Source: Kappaphycus alvarezii (taxonomy: Eukaryota > Rhodophyta > Florideophyceae > Gigartinales > Solieriaceae). From it: DNA of 64,000 nucleotides. The stretch lies in assembly GCA_002205965.3 (NCBI GenBank), contig NADL03000129.1:62001-126000 (forward strand), read 5' to 3'. A program made the position numbers and the translations under genes. This document shows positions 21,138 through 32,560 of this stretch, piece by piece (the first letter of the stretch is position 1; every line of letters starts with the position of its first letter). The notes under the pieces are model-generated. The model was not told the origin of the DNA. It made no database searches and was given only the letters and a program-made list of their open reading frames with translations.

Positions 21138-22439
21138 CAAAGCGTTGCGGTCTTGCGTCGCACGCAACGCCTCTTTCACCCGTCCCAAACCAGCTCAACG
21201 GACAAGTCGCGGTAATCGCAAGAGATTAGCCGCTATATTGTTAGTACGGCGGACTCAATTTGCAAGGTTTTAAACTCTGTCGAACGGGCAACACAACGAG
21301 AGCGCCAGTGCGTGGGGGTCAGCATTGGCCCGGCGCAAGTTTAAGTCAACAGGGTCTCGTGTTTGAAGTAACAACTTTGTACTGTAGAGTGCACGTCAAG
21401 GTTTGCCACCGGTAAGGAGTGGTACTCTGTACGGAGGTGAACAGTGGTGACGTGTGTGTGGACGGTGCCCGTTGTATAAACAGTGGCGACGGAAGTACGG
21501 CTAACGGCAGTGCTGCAAGAAAATGCGGTTGCGATTTGCCGGCTACTCCTGTAGAGCGCTGGGTTGCTGTTTTGTGGAGAGGGCGTGTGCCTCTTGGTGC
21601 TGGTTGCTTGCTTGCTTCATCTCGGTGCGACATGCAGGAGACTGGCAAACGCACATGTCAAGTACAGTATCTACACTACTGCACCCTTTACTGTACTGTA
21701 ATACGTGTCACTCGGAAATTCAAAACCAAAAATAGGATATCTCTCTTGGGTGATACAGTACTTTTGTACTGTAGCCCAGAGTACAACCTGCGCGGCAAGT
21801 TAGCATTATGCGTACAGTATGATTGGCACGAGCATTCTACTTTACAGTACAGAACTGTATTGTAGAATACAGTTGCGTATTACCTGAGAACACTGCGGAT
21901 GAAGCCCACACAAGGGTTGTCCTTACAGTACAGTGCATTACAGTTTGAACGTAAAATGACAAATGTCACAGAACTGCGGATTTGATTCTTATTTGCAAGA
22001 GGTAAAAAGTTAACTAGTGGCGCAACGTGACAGTCATTGAAGGACTGTCAAAGTGAAACGCGTGACATCGCCACCTGTAATATTAATAACACAATAAAAA
22101 TTGCGCCAGGCTGAGCCCGCCAGAGTTGGCCAGTAAAGTACTGTACAGTACAGTCGAGTAGCGGCTAAAGTCAGACAGTGAAAGAATGCTTGTCAAACCA
22201 ACCATATGAAACCAGCTGCCAGGACGCTTGAGGTAGAGTACAGTACAATACTCCTTTGTACTACAGTAGAGCGCTTTACAATCATTGTACATACTGTACT
22301 CACTTTTTTAAATTAGTGCTGTACAGTACAGATCGCCACAGATCTGTACAGAAAGCTGTACATTTTTTTTAATATTTGAAAGAAATCCAACATAGAATGG
22401 CCCAAAAAAATAGAAAAAAAAAAGAAATAACCATCTCGT
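21138..22439. other. Intergenic, TACTGTAC-rich, no gene supported
   Basis: A 148-codon + frame (21419-21865) is open, but its second half is translated TACTGTAC repeat (VQYLHYCTLYCTV), and its first half shows no motif. The rest is AT-rich, with an A-rich stretch near 22360-22430. Confidence 0.5.
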
Positions 22440-22735
22440 TGTCCAAGACGCGCCACAACCCAAATTCTTGTTTCCCAAATACCCAGTCCGCCGTCTACCC
22501 CCTTGCCCTGCCCGTCCTCTCTCCCCTTTTCGCTTCGCTATAACCGTTCCAACACACCACCATCCCTTTTTTTCTACAAGCTACTAGTTTAGTTACATCG
22601 CCCCAGTCCTTCAAGCTACCCCTTCTACCTCCTTGTAAATACCAGTCCCGAAGCACCCGCTCCTCCTCCCACCTCTCCACCCCTCCTCACCCAACATCAA
22701 GTCCCCTTCCCTATCAACTATTCCTCCGCACAACT
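22440..22735 (+). promoter_or_regulatory. Pyrimidine-rich leader upstream of the kinase
   Basis: About 300 bases of C- and T-dominated DNA lead up to the kinase ATG, in sharp contrast to the A-rich stretch just before it. Pyrimidine-rich initiator regions are common upstream of compact eukaryotic genes. That this is the promoter and 5' UTR is inferred from position and composition only. Confidence 0.4.
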
Positions 22736-24877
22736 ATGATCCGCGTCCGCCGTCGCGGTCATCCTCCCCCTTCGCAAACCAACTCACACTCTACTACTTT
22801 CTCACGTCGTTCTCTTGGTCTCACCGCTGCTCTTACCCGACACCCTCGTCCCACAAACTCGCCCTCAACTCGGTTCGAATCAACATGCCTCGTCCAGTCT
22901 GTCCAACCCCGTGTCATCTTTTCCTCACCACGAACTTTTGATCCTTTGGCTCTTGTCCGTGTCTTCCTGCTGTCGTCCGCTCCGTTGGCTATGTGAAGAG
23001 TGCACGAACCATGTCCATGTTTTCACGCTTTGAGCGTTATTGGTTGGAACTGCGCGGTACTATTGTGGTTATGCTTGTTGATGAGCATTCTGTCTTGGCC
23101 ATGGGGAAGGAGCCTACAGAGGAGCTACCGCCGGATGGTGTTGATAGCGACGCCGTCATCGCTGGCGTCTTCTCAGTTGAGAGGTGTAATGTTGTCAGGA
23201 CTAGGAGCGGAAGAGCGGGGGGTGTCTTGAAGTTGGCAAAGCCTGGTGAAAATCAGTACATCTGGTTGAGGTTCGATGATGATGCAGAGTGCGATTTGTG
23301 GGAAAAGGCTCTGTCCGTCGCGGCCGCTGGAAGGGTCGTCGGTATTTCCGACTTTGAGTTTATGAGTCCTATTGGCAAGGTGCATCCGGAAAGGTATTTT
23401 TAGTTACAGATCGCAAGACGGGTGAGAAATTAGCCTTGAAAGTCATTGATAAGGCCAAGGTATTTGAGTCACGCAGCGGCTTTCGCCATGCCTTGGACGA
23501 ACGTCTAGCTTTGGAGATGGTCGACGGACATCCGTTTTTCTCTAGGTTGAGGTATGCTTTTCAGACGCGTGCCTTTTTCTATCTGGCCATCGACTTTTAT
23601 GACGGCGGAGATTTATATCAGTATCTGCGAACTCATCATGGACGCCTGCGAGAGTCGCAAGTCAGAAGCGTCGCAGCAGAAGTCGCATTGGCCTTGGAGC
23701 ATTTTCACAAGCTGGGCTTGTGTACAGAGATCTCAAACCAGAGAATGTATTGCTGGATAGCAACGGGCACGTTCGTTTGGCAGACTTTGGTCTTTGCAAA
23801 TTGCTGCCTCGCAATGCGGTAACAAAGACCATTTGTGGTACTCATACCTACGCGGCCCCTGAGATGCTTGCGGTCCGTAATTATGGCCTTTCGATCGATC
23901 TTTGGGCATATGGTGTCTTTGTCTACCATATATTGCGTGGGCGGACACCGTATGAGGCCCGCGATTTGGACCAAGTAATTGCCAATATGAACAATCGGCG
24001 TATACGATTTTCGTCTGCGACTTCGCCCGAGCTGGTGTCCATGATCAAAAAGTTGCTCGACTGGAACCCGGAAACCCGCCTGGGGTGTGGCCCACTGGGG
24101 ATGATGGAGGTGAGGGCCACTCTTTTTCAAGGGTGTGGACTGGCGGCGTGTGTACATGATGGAGGGTGAGGATGCTGGGTTGTTTTCAAAGGAAAGAAAG
24201 GCAAGTGCGCAGAGATCTCCGCGAGAGGCAACAGTGCTGTCAGAAGTTTCTGACCAGGGAAATGTGGGCAGATGCGCCGCAGCCAATGCGGCTAATGACA
24301 GCGGCGAAACTCCGTCGACACAGGTTTTGATGGATTCGGTGTCTGGGGTGACCCTGTAGGGGCTACCACAAGCATTACAGAGGTTGTTTCTGAGGTTTCT
24401 CCGTTGAATACAAACCAGGGAGAGGCTAGTATTCAAGATTCCAGTCCCATGATAGCTGCGAGCACGGCCACAGAAGAGTCGGATGAGACGGGAGAGTCGT
24501 CGTCCAGGCCACGCTCTTCCAGGAATAGGCGGATGATTAGGCCCAAGTCCGCGGGGCATTTGGGTGGGGCGCGGTCTTCAGTGGCAGGGAAGGATAGGCG
24601 TTTTGTGAGAATTATGAGCGAACAGGATCAGAGTCAGAGCATGTCTCTCCGGGAGAAGATGGCAGCGGCAGCGGAGCAGGATGATTTGAGGAATTTTGAT
24701 ATGAGCGAGTGGGGAAAGATCAGTGTGGACAATGATCACGATGACGCGAATTATGGTGATCGCAGTCTTTGGCCCATTTCAAAGGCTAGGCGCAGACTAA
24801 TAGAGGATGAAAGGATGATTGCTGGGTTTAGTTATTGTAGTTCGTCCAAACCGTTTACGGTGCCGGATAACTTGTAG
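22736..24877 (+). CDS. PH-domain AGC protein kinase (AKT-like), frame interrupted by missing bases
   Basis: A Ser/Thr kinase of about 715 residues if the frame shifts are bridged, with no intron seen. Order: a Ser/Thr/Arg-rich N-terminus (1-83); a PH domain (about 84-205, FERYWLELRGTIVVML to CDLWEKALSVA), which in AKT binds phosphoinositides at the membrane; and a kinase domain. Kinase motifs: glycine loop IGK.GASGKVF (about 23370), LALKVID (ATP Lys, 23439-23441), YRDLKPEN (23723-23746), DFG (23783-23791), T-loop TKTICGT with the PDK1-type Thr, AAPEML, and DWRRVYM of the AGC tail. About 200 residues of Ser-rich insert precede a C-terminal AGFSYCSSS, like the AKT hydrophobic motif FPQFSYSAS. 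Six one-base losses, four of them in G runs, break the frame near 22985, 23378, 23720, 24117, 24125 and 24316. Catalytic residues are all kept and no in-frame stop occurs, which favours sequence error over a dead gene. Confidence 0.85.
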
Positions 24878-26429
24878 ACTCACGTATTTAGACAGGACTC
24901 AGTCGATATGTGTAAAGCTGCGTCTGTATTGCAGAACGGCAGCCAATCGCACTCGAAGCTGTTTTTGGAAGGAATGAAAGACTATCGGACCATGTCGTAG
25001 GATGAACGCGTTGAAGACAGAGCTGCACGTATCAGCATATCGAAGGTAACGCACCTGTAACCGTCGGTATAAAGCTACATTCTTGGTGCTAATCACGTTT
25101 GTAACGCTTTGTAATCAGAGTTTGTGGTTTTGTACAGGAATGTTTCGTCGTCCCGAAGTAATAAGCAAGGCGCCCTTGTTGCAAGAAGAGCTGACTCGGG
25201 AAGCTCAACATGGCGTGACAGGACCAGTTATACCACTAATTTATCCCAGTTGCATGTAGAACATTCACCTTTGTGACTTTATATTTTGATACTGCAGTTC
25301 CTTGTTCAGCCTTCATGGTAATATCGGCACAGTGCACAGTGATGGGTTGCAACTGCAATTACTTGAACGACGTCGTGTATACTACTAGCAAGCCCATCAG
25401 TGGTCGGTTCTAATCAAAACAATAGGCTGTATTTGCCAGCGACCATCTAGGTAGTGATGTCATCGACCAGAGCAAATCCTGTGTGTTCATACTACCAAGT
25501 AAGTCATCCCACGTAAAACACAAAACTGTAAACCAGGTTGGATTTTGACATGCTCCTGAGGTCAAATTGTATGTGTTTCAATGTTGTCAATGTACATTGT
25601 CGACATCCAAAATGTAGGACCTTCCATTGAAAATAAGGATGACGAAGTGTGATGCCACTTCTTCTGGAATGGTGTTGGTGGTAGGGTGCAACGTTGTTTA
25701 GAAAAGGGTTGCCTTTGTCGACCGAGCGGAGAAGCCAATCGGTGTTTGGAATCTGATACAAAAGGGATGGATTCCTAGCGGATTTGCCGCTCTCATTTGC
25801 TAATTGTAATTTTTCAGATTCTGATTTCTGAGGTTGTCACGCGACCTAATGTTCATGAAACTTGAAAACGGTATGTATTTCGACGTGTACACGTACTGCT
25901 CGAATCAGGTATGGAGACTTGTTGGTTTGCCTTTTGCTACTTGATTGGCTTTTTAAAAGTGATCAGTCTGAGCAAAGTTTATGTAGCCCCCACTCTGTCC
26001 TAATTCGAATGGGTCATAGAGGAACATCAACAGTATCTTTTTATCACGCAAAATCAACAATATCCGCTCCACCACAGTAGCTACAGTAAATGTGCATCCT
26101 TCTGTATATGGTACAGCAGTACACTGGACGGCAATGTACAGTACAAAAATGTACACATACTTTATTACAACCGGCGTCAAATTACTGCACATTGTTGAAC
26201 ATAGGGTGAAATATCTATTGGCCTGAGCAGTATGGCAGCGGCGGAGAAACACTACAGTGGAAATGAGTGTGCTATGGAATGGCGACTAAAAAGCTGCTGC
26301 GAGCCTCGCCAGCAGACATGCGGTGTTCGAAGCAACCATAAACGCAGAATGCCGCTGTAGGAGTGTGCCCCTGACCTTGGGGAATTGGTCCTTGGCACGA
26401 TAGGAAATTAATGTACTTCCTGTACCGGC
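24878..26429. other. Intergenic, no clear gene
   Basis: Kinase 3' flank and unassigned DNA. A minus frame at 25504-25761 (IPNTDWLLRSVDKGNPFLNN...) has protein-like composition but no motif and no ATG-supported start that I trust. One GTACAGTAC lies at 26136-26144 amid other TGTAC words. Confidence 0.45.
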
Positions 26430-26756
26430 TTGAAAGGCAACCTGTTGATCTCCCCAAACGCAGAAAGGGCTGGAAAGTACCTGAAGAACCAAGAGTTCAT
26501 TACAACTTTTGTAAGATCTGGGCTCCTCCCAATTTCAATTTCTACATTCGGAGGCTGCCAACCAGGTGAATATGCTGTGGTAACGGACCTTGCTTGGAAC
26601 GTACCTGTTAGAGCGATGGCAAAGTTCGGAAACGTTTGTTCGGTCCTAATTGAAGGGCACGCTGCAGCGGCTGTGATGGCAAAAGCTGAGTTTGGCCAGT
26701 CGTATCCCGGTCTTTGGGGGCATTGTGAGCCTCCTTTGTGGACTTCCATCAGTTAG
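26430..26756 (+). CDS. Hypothetical reading frame, strand uncertain
   Basis: A 108-codon + frame (LLISPNAERAGKYLKNQEFI, then FGGCQPGEYAVVTDLAWNVP and AAAVMAKAEFGQSYPGLWG) ends at 26756. The opposite strand is open over nearly the same span (26408-26749, 113 codons), so either could be the coding one. The + frame has no ATG at its head (TTG), and no signal peptide, metal site or known motif is visible. It stands alone between the kinase and the mariner relic. It may be a fragment of a lost gene. Confidence 0.3.
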   Translation: MKGNLLISPNAERAGKYLKNQEFITTFVRSGLLPISISTFGGCQPGEYAVVTDLAWNVPVRAMAKFGNVCSVLIEGHAAAAVMAKAEFGQSYPGLWGHCEPPLWTSIS

Positions 26757-27029
26757 CCCGTTTCATATCACGACGCCGGAGAACAACCAAATTATAATTC
26801 AAAATTGAACCACCGTACACTTTTTCCTGAAGGAAAATAATATATCGAGGAAACTTCAATTGACGCTTCACTACCTTAGCTAGGAAATCTTTTTGAAGCT
26901 GTGGAGAACCTGGTCAGAGTTACACTTAAGCGACGAAACGAAAAAACGGATGAGCACACGAAATTCTATATGGTGCAGCACGCAGAAACTTTTTAATAAG
27001 AAGTCTTATTACTTAGTAGCATTCTATTT

Positions 27030-27790
27030 CTTCTCAACTACCTCTCAAAGTCGTCTAGGAATAAAATCTTGGAGACTTTTGAGATATTCCCTAGATAAAT
27101 TCCCCACATATCTAAAATACAGTTCCCCAAATCTTTAATCGGGTCAAACTGAGTTCCATTTCGATAAACCCTCGATACAAATCCCCAACTACTTTCGTTA
27201 ACCTTGCGTTGAGGATACATCCTAGCGTTGAGGATACATCACCAGGCACTCCAAAAGATCAAATTACGCCATTGAAGCCAATTTTGATGTAAACAAAGTG
27301 ACAGGGGCTGCACCATTTTGCTGAAAAGGCCAATTTCCCCAATTTTTGTCATTAGCAAACAGTAGAAGTTTGCTGAGGTATTTGAAAATAAGCCATTTAG
27401 TAGGCTTTCTCTCTGAAATCAGCAAGAAGTGGAGCACTATGAAAGAGGTAGGTACCTAAACCATTACCGAGTCACACTTCTGATTCTCTGTATAGAATAC
27501 CCTTTTTTTCTTCCTTTTGTTATATCAATATCTCGCGATTCTATCTGGACATCCAGATGAAATCTTTTCTCGCCTGCAAACGACGAAGATTCCCGAAACG
27601 CAGCTCCTTTCCTACACATTTCTTTGGCCCAATAAAGTCGTGATTTTTTATGAATCTGTTGCATTGCTGCAGTACAACTCATCTTCTTAAAAATAAAATG
27701 GGGTGGGCGCTCCTTCAAAGCGGGAAAATTGGGTGCCTTAATGATTGAAAAATAGGTTAGCTTATGTTCCAAAACGCATCAAGAATTGTA
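27030..27790 (-). pseudogene. Tc1/mariner-type transposase relic
   Basis: Minus-strand translation gives HKKSRLYWAKEM and FAGEKRFHLD (27464-27772), where Tc1/mariner transposases have ARLxWAxxH...VIFSDEKxFxLD; here the DE is GE. A decayed middle follows (GLFSKMVQPLSLCLH, near 27335-27290, for MVWGAFSxxG). The end (27038-27220) reads SSWGFVSRVYRNGTQFDPIKDLGNCILDMW, matching the NPIENVWGxLxRxVYxNGRQFxxxxxLxxxIxxxW block. The LNPIEN lead has been lost. At least two of the three catalytic acidic residues are gone and stops interrupt the frame, so it is a fossil. The helix-turn-helix N-terminus is not recognisable to the right, and I did not find inverted ends. Confidence 0.7.
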
Positions 27791-28099
27791 CAAGTGGTCG
27801 GCATGGGAGAACAAGAAAACGGGGTTAATCCGGGTCAAAGTCGCTTAGCAGGCCGCCGCGAGACCAAGTCAGCAGGCAGGCCGCGTTGGACGTGGCCAAA
27901 GTGTACTGCAATGCCTGGCCCCACATGGATCGTTAAGTCGCGGAAGGCCCAGTTGTCCTGAGTCTGGGTACGCCGGGTGAACGTGTAAATAGGTTCATGT
28001 ATAATTGGGGATGAAATGGGGGAAATTTGGGGTGTTTTTAATCCATGAAAAATATGGACAGCTAGGCTAGGGATGAAATGTGCCTAGCCAGGCACGGAA

Positions 28100-29450
28100 T
28101 TCTGCGCGCGCATGGAAAGAGCATAATAATTTTCACACGTGTATAGATCCGCACCCCCCAAATGGTAGGCTACTTTTACAAGCTACAAATACTGTAGCTA
28201 AGATCGTAGATCTAATTATAGATGGGCTCCCCGTATAAACCCGACTGGTTCCCTCCATTGGTCCGTTCTCCTGTTCCTATTGCGAGGCGTATACTGTAAA
28301 AATTAAATGCAATGCGTAGATCGAAAATAGATCGTTTCAAATAAATGAATAATAAAATCACCTGAAAAGAAATGAGGATAATAATAAAGCCAATATTTAT
28401 TGATAGCTAATCGACGGGATAGTTCGACAATCCGAGGGTTGCGAAAAAAATTTCTAACAGCCTAAGACTATTTACACTTTAAATCAAAGTAGAAAAGCGA
28501 CAAACATGATTCCACCAGTATTTAAGTTTTCGTAGGCCAAACTATGCTCAGTAATAATAATAGAATAATTCTCCAGATGAGCATTAATTTTCTGGCAATA
28601 TAATTCCAGTAATGATAACCGTAGAATTTAAAAACCAACTGACAGACATTAAAATTGCTTTAAGTGTAATATAGTATAAACATGAGCCAATAAAAAATAG
28701 ATAAAATTATTTTGGACGATTCGCATTAAATAAACACTGTGGACATCATAAAAATATTGTTGCACATTTTTGACCACTGTAGTTGATGTAGAGAACAAAT
28801 TCAATAGTTTTCCAATACTTGAAAATAGGGTTTCAATTTTCACAGTACAGAAGGACCCCTCCCTTTTCTCTTTTCCGCTTACCGTCAATCCAGGTTTGAG
28901 GATCGCGACGCCTAGTAGGGAATATGGTATTTGCAAACATTGCAAGTGTAACCATTTTCCAGGTACCTTCTTATTTGATCAGGATGTGAAACTCGTAGGT
29001 ATGCACTGTTTGCGTCATTTGTTAGCCGGCACATCGTGTGGCAAGGTAATACACTTTATCCAAGTCAGTCGATACTTACTTAGGAACTAAGAGACCCTCT
29101 GACCAGGTTTTCGGTCTGAATCCGGAGGGATAAGTCCTATAATTTCACCTTGACGCGGTAACTTTAAGCAGCGCCAAGGCTGAATTCTAATAGTGAGGAT
29201 CAGTCAAGCACAAGGTGTGTGGGCTTTACAACTATACAGTAGTACAGTTCAAACGCAAGACCGTCCCACTATAGCGAGAGGAAAGGGCAGTGCCCACGCA
29301 AGTATCCATACCAACATCAAGAGCACCGAAAAAAGTGGTATATGGGCACCCTGCGGTTTATCCCTCATTGAGTGGTCCAAGGTTGTGTTTTGCTTTCATA
29401 TCCAGAGCCGAGAGAATGCACCTCAAAAAGCTGCCGAACAAGCCATACAC
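28100..29450 (+). repeat. Dispersed repeat family, copy A
   Basis: Matches copy B (38500-39830) in the same orientation but with many differences. Shared landmarks: TTTTCACA...GTATAGAT/GTAAAGAT (28133 and 38528), GTAGATCTAATTATAGATGGG against GTAGATTGAATCCCC (28208 and 38609), CTTACCGTCAATCC against CTTACCTTGAGGCC (28878 and 38834), TTTGATCAGGATGTGA against TTTGATCAGGGTGTGA (28973 and 38931), GCGCCAAGGCT (29171 and 39126), CAGTGCCCAC (29289 and 39243) and CATATCCAGAGCCGAGAGA (29397 and 39784). Copy A carries about 0.4-0.5 kb of extra AT-rich DNA at 28270-28840. No certain coding. Confidence 0.7.
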
Positions 29451-32283
29451 CGTCGGAGAATGTATATACATAATTGTAGGTCCCTGCAAGATTTCTCTCC
29501 TTTGGAAGCATCTCAATAAAGAGAAATAACATTCTTTGTATTTCTTTTTGGCATTACGCGAAGATTTCTTTGCGACGGAAACGTTTGGTAAAATATATTA
29601 TTCCTTTAATGGCCACTGGAGGGAGAAATTTTTTGAGAGCGTCTTGCTATCTCTCAAATGCTCATGCATTCGTTCTTCACGGAAAGTTTTGGTTTTTATA
29701 CAAATCAGTTAGATGCTTGCTTCTCGGAATGATCAAACTCGTGGTAGAACCTTTAGTGGCTGTATCTGGGTTGAGAATGTATAGAGGTTTTATGTAATTG
29801 GAAAAAGTCTCTCCAAAAGTTCTTTCCGGTCATTATTGCGTGTTTGAAAGTATTTTACTATCCTTTATAACTTCCTTTAGTTACCGTGTATTCTTCCAGT
29901 TCCCTTTAAATTGCTTCATTTAATTTTATTTTACCCTTGAAAGTTATATTTTGGCTTAGTTCTTATTTTATTCTTTATTTATATTTTTTATTGCTGGGCG
30001 TGTAACTGAAGTCTTACTTATGGGAATTTTGCACACTGTAATTTGTTTCCAACGTCGAAAAAGGCCACAAAGTTTTTTTTTGAATACGATCATAACTGAC
30101 CTATTCTTATAGTAAAGCAGATACAGTCAACTTGCGATTAGGCTAGCCCCACGGAAGAGCGCAAGAAGTTTCCGCTTAGTGTGTGAATTCCCAAATGAGG
30201 ACATTTCATACCCAAAGAGCCTTCTAAAGTCATTCAAAGAGCCTTAGTTTTCTCAATTAGAAAATGATCAATACTGCGCTAGCGTGTTGACTGTGCCATC
30301 TCTCCCCTCAAATTTTCCTTGGTTCGTGCAAATACACTGCAAAAAAAGTGTGCTTGTCATCACTGATAGATAGTTCTGCAATTTTCTTGCAGATTTTCTA
30401 TACTTTGAGCTGTATTTTTTTGTATTCAGGGAAAAAAGAGTCATAAACTTCTCCTATTGCGTGATCTCAACTCTCAGTATCATCTACTGTTGACTTAACT
30501 AAATAAATTTCATCAATAACATTAGTGCAGTGATTATTTTTATTTATTGGATTTAATAAATGACGCACTTCGAGCTTTGATGTAGGTGCCGAACGATTGA
30601 ATACTTTGTATACCTCTTCCAAAATTAGAGAGTACATTGCGCTCCTGTCGTAAACTTTTTGTACCTGTTTCCGTGCAAACGCTTATTCACGCCCAACGCT
30701 CTTTGTTAACAATTCAATATGGTCCAATAAGTTACATGTGAAAGATAAAGGGACGTTATTCTATGCCCGTCTCAACCAATTCGTAGAAGTGAGCAAATAA
30801 ACTCTGTGAATGTCTAAAATGTCCGCATTATTGTTATCCAGAGCTCTTTCTATTTGCGTCTAGCATTACAACAGCTTTAAAGCTATAATAATTCCATAAT
30901 TCGCCGTGAGGGATCAAGATAAACAGTTGGAGGTTAAAAACCATGACAACGTTCGAAAGCTTCGGATTTGTTCTTATTTCACTGCATTATAAATAATTGG
31001 AACTTTTTTACGATCTTTAGTACGTCAAATTTTATGAATGAAGCTCAAGAGCTGTTTTGAAAAAAAACTGAATTCACCCATGCTTCTTGTTTTCCCGGTT
31101 GGCAAACCCCATATCTATGTCATATTTTCCTTTTCGACACCTTCGCAAAGCATATTTGATTATTTAAACTAGGTTCAGCTTTTCCATGCCAACTTAACTT
31201 GTCAGCGACAATATTATAAATATCTGTTTAGTCCCCTTTCGTCCAGAAAAAGGCTTTACAGCAGCAGTAATGTTTACAGCCATATAGTAAAACATTCAGC
31301 AATTATTAGTGTTAAAATGCCGTATGTAATCTCTTTTTTCCAAATAATCAACTTCTTAATCTCCTGCCTCACAGTACGGGACCGATAAACGGAGAGATTC
31401 TATCTCTTTTTACTTTTATTGAGCCATCATGAGCAAATATTTTGTCGGCTTCATTTCTCCTCGCTCTAACTTTCATTTTTCAACCCTTACAGCTATCAAG
31501 GGTTTGAAAAAATCAGTTCAGCACCATAAATCTCACGTGAAACTTTCCTACTGGGAGCTGAAACGTTTCCTGAATATTTTATCTGATTAAATTTCTAAAT
31601 CCTCTTCACCTTATGCTCTTCCCATCGACGAGTCCATTCAAAGTTAATATCTCCAAAAATAAAGAGTCAACCGAGTGTAATGAAGCGGAAGCCTGAGGAA
31701 GAACTTATAAAGCTCTTAATGAATGGTACCCATTGTTTGGGTTCGGAAAGAGTCTAATTTTGGCTTCTTTAATTTACCACGGGCAGAATCCGCTTGAGTC
31801 TCTTCTGGAGAGACTGAATCACCAGGCTGTACTGAAACTATTGACGCTTGAAATTTTGAGGCCTAGCGTGAGCTACAGCCACAGGAATATTATAAAGAGT
31901 AGTATGGATAGTATATTACCAATTGTATTTCCTAAAGACCAGGAATAGAGCCTCGACTCTCGCGTACCTGCTACTACTCATTCGCAAGACCATATTATTT
32001 CCAAGCTTACTAGAAGGGACCTATAAATAATTTACTCCGGAATGCACCGAAAAAATAGTGCTCCTCCGTAATATATATATACTGTAAAGTAGGTTTCATC
32101 AGAATTTCGGATATACCAATTATCAGTCCCTGAGCTTGCACCGGAAAAAGATTTATCCAAATGAGGTGATTTTATGCTTTTGCTTCAATCCCACTCCAAT
32201 TCGCAGGTCTCAGCCAATTATTACCAGTCTGTAATCTGGAGACAATTGTAAAAACCTGTGCAGAATCTTGAGCCGTAATCTTA
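29451..32283. other. AT-rich DNA, no gene recognised
   Basis: 2.8 kb with stops in every frame. Frames at 29570-29797 and 31733-31948 (+) have no motif. If repeats A and B are a pair of old LTRs, this would be part of the internal region, but I found no retroelement domain in it. Confidence 0.5.
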
Positions 32284-32528
32284 TGGTCTAGCCCTTTTAC
32301 AAAGAACAGAGTAACACTACATTTAAGCACTAGCTAGACCTCTGATACTAGACACACTGGAATATTATCGACTCAATCTGCTTCAGCTGTGTGCTACAGG
32401 ATTATTTCGTGTATATAAGAGATATCCATAGAAGCTATTACGTGGACCATACCAAGTCACACATCACGATCCCAATCATGGCTATAATCATGACCATCTG
32501 TTTGACCTTTGTGCTAATTACGTCAGCA
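32284..32528 (-). repeat. 3' LTR of copia element (left copy)
   Basis: About 245 bp. It matches 36177-36419 along its length (TCTAGCCCTTTTACAAAGAA at the + strand left end, GCTAATTACGTCA at the right). On the element strand it opens TGCTGACG. Differences are scattered substitutions and short indels, perhaps 10%. Confidence 0.9.
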
Positions 32529-32560
32529 TTCCACCTCAAAGGGGAAACCGAGTGACTACT

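Larger units (their letters stand above)
15801..22350. repeat. Dispersed TACTGTAC/GTACAGTA palindromic words (cluster 1)
   Basis: The self-complementary core GTAC within TACTGTAC or GTACAGTA recurs, often in overlapping chains. Places I located by eye: 15801-15812, 16260-16268, 17310-17331, 17853-17860, 18945-18973, 19058-19070, 19598-19617, 19652-19670 and 22138-22156, with near-matches at 21660-21950 and 22230-22350. Chains such as ACTGTACTGTACAGTACTGT can fold into hairpins. They lie between coding stretches, not inside the retroelements to the left. The words could be expansions of a short repeat or binding sites; the sequence does not say which. Confidence 0.75.

Noticed and set aside
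21419..21865. 148-codon + frame with several Cys
   Set aside because: Its second half is translated TACTGTAC repeat and the first half has no motif or homologous neighbour. It is most likely a chance frame in GC-rich intergenic DNA.
22868..22885. GGTTCGAATC, resembling a tRNA T-loop
   Set aside because: No acceptor stem, D-arm or anticodon arm can be paired around it, and it lies within the kinase N-terminal coding region.
23705..24559. 284-codon open frame on the minus strand
   Set aside because: It lies antisense to the kinase domain, whose catalytic motifs are unmistakable on the + strand. The minus translation has no motif, so it is a shadow of codon bias.
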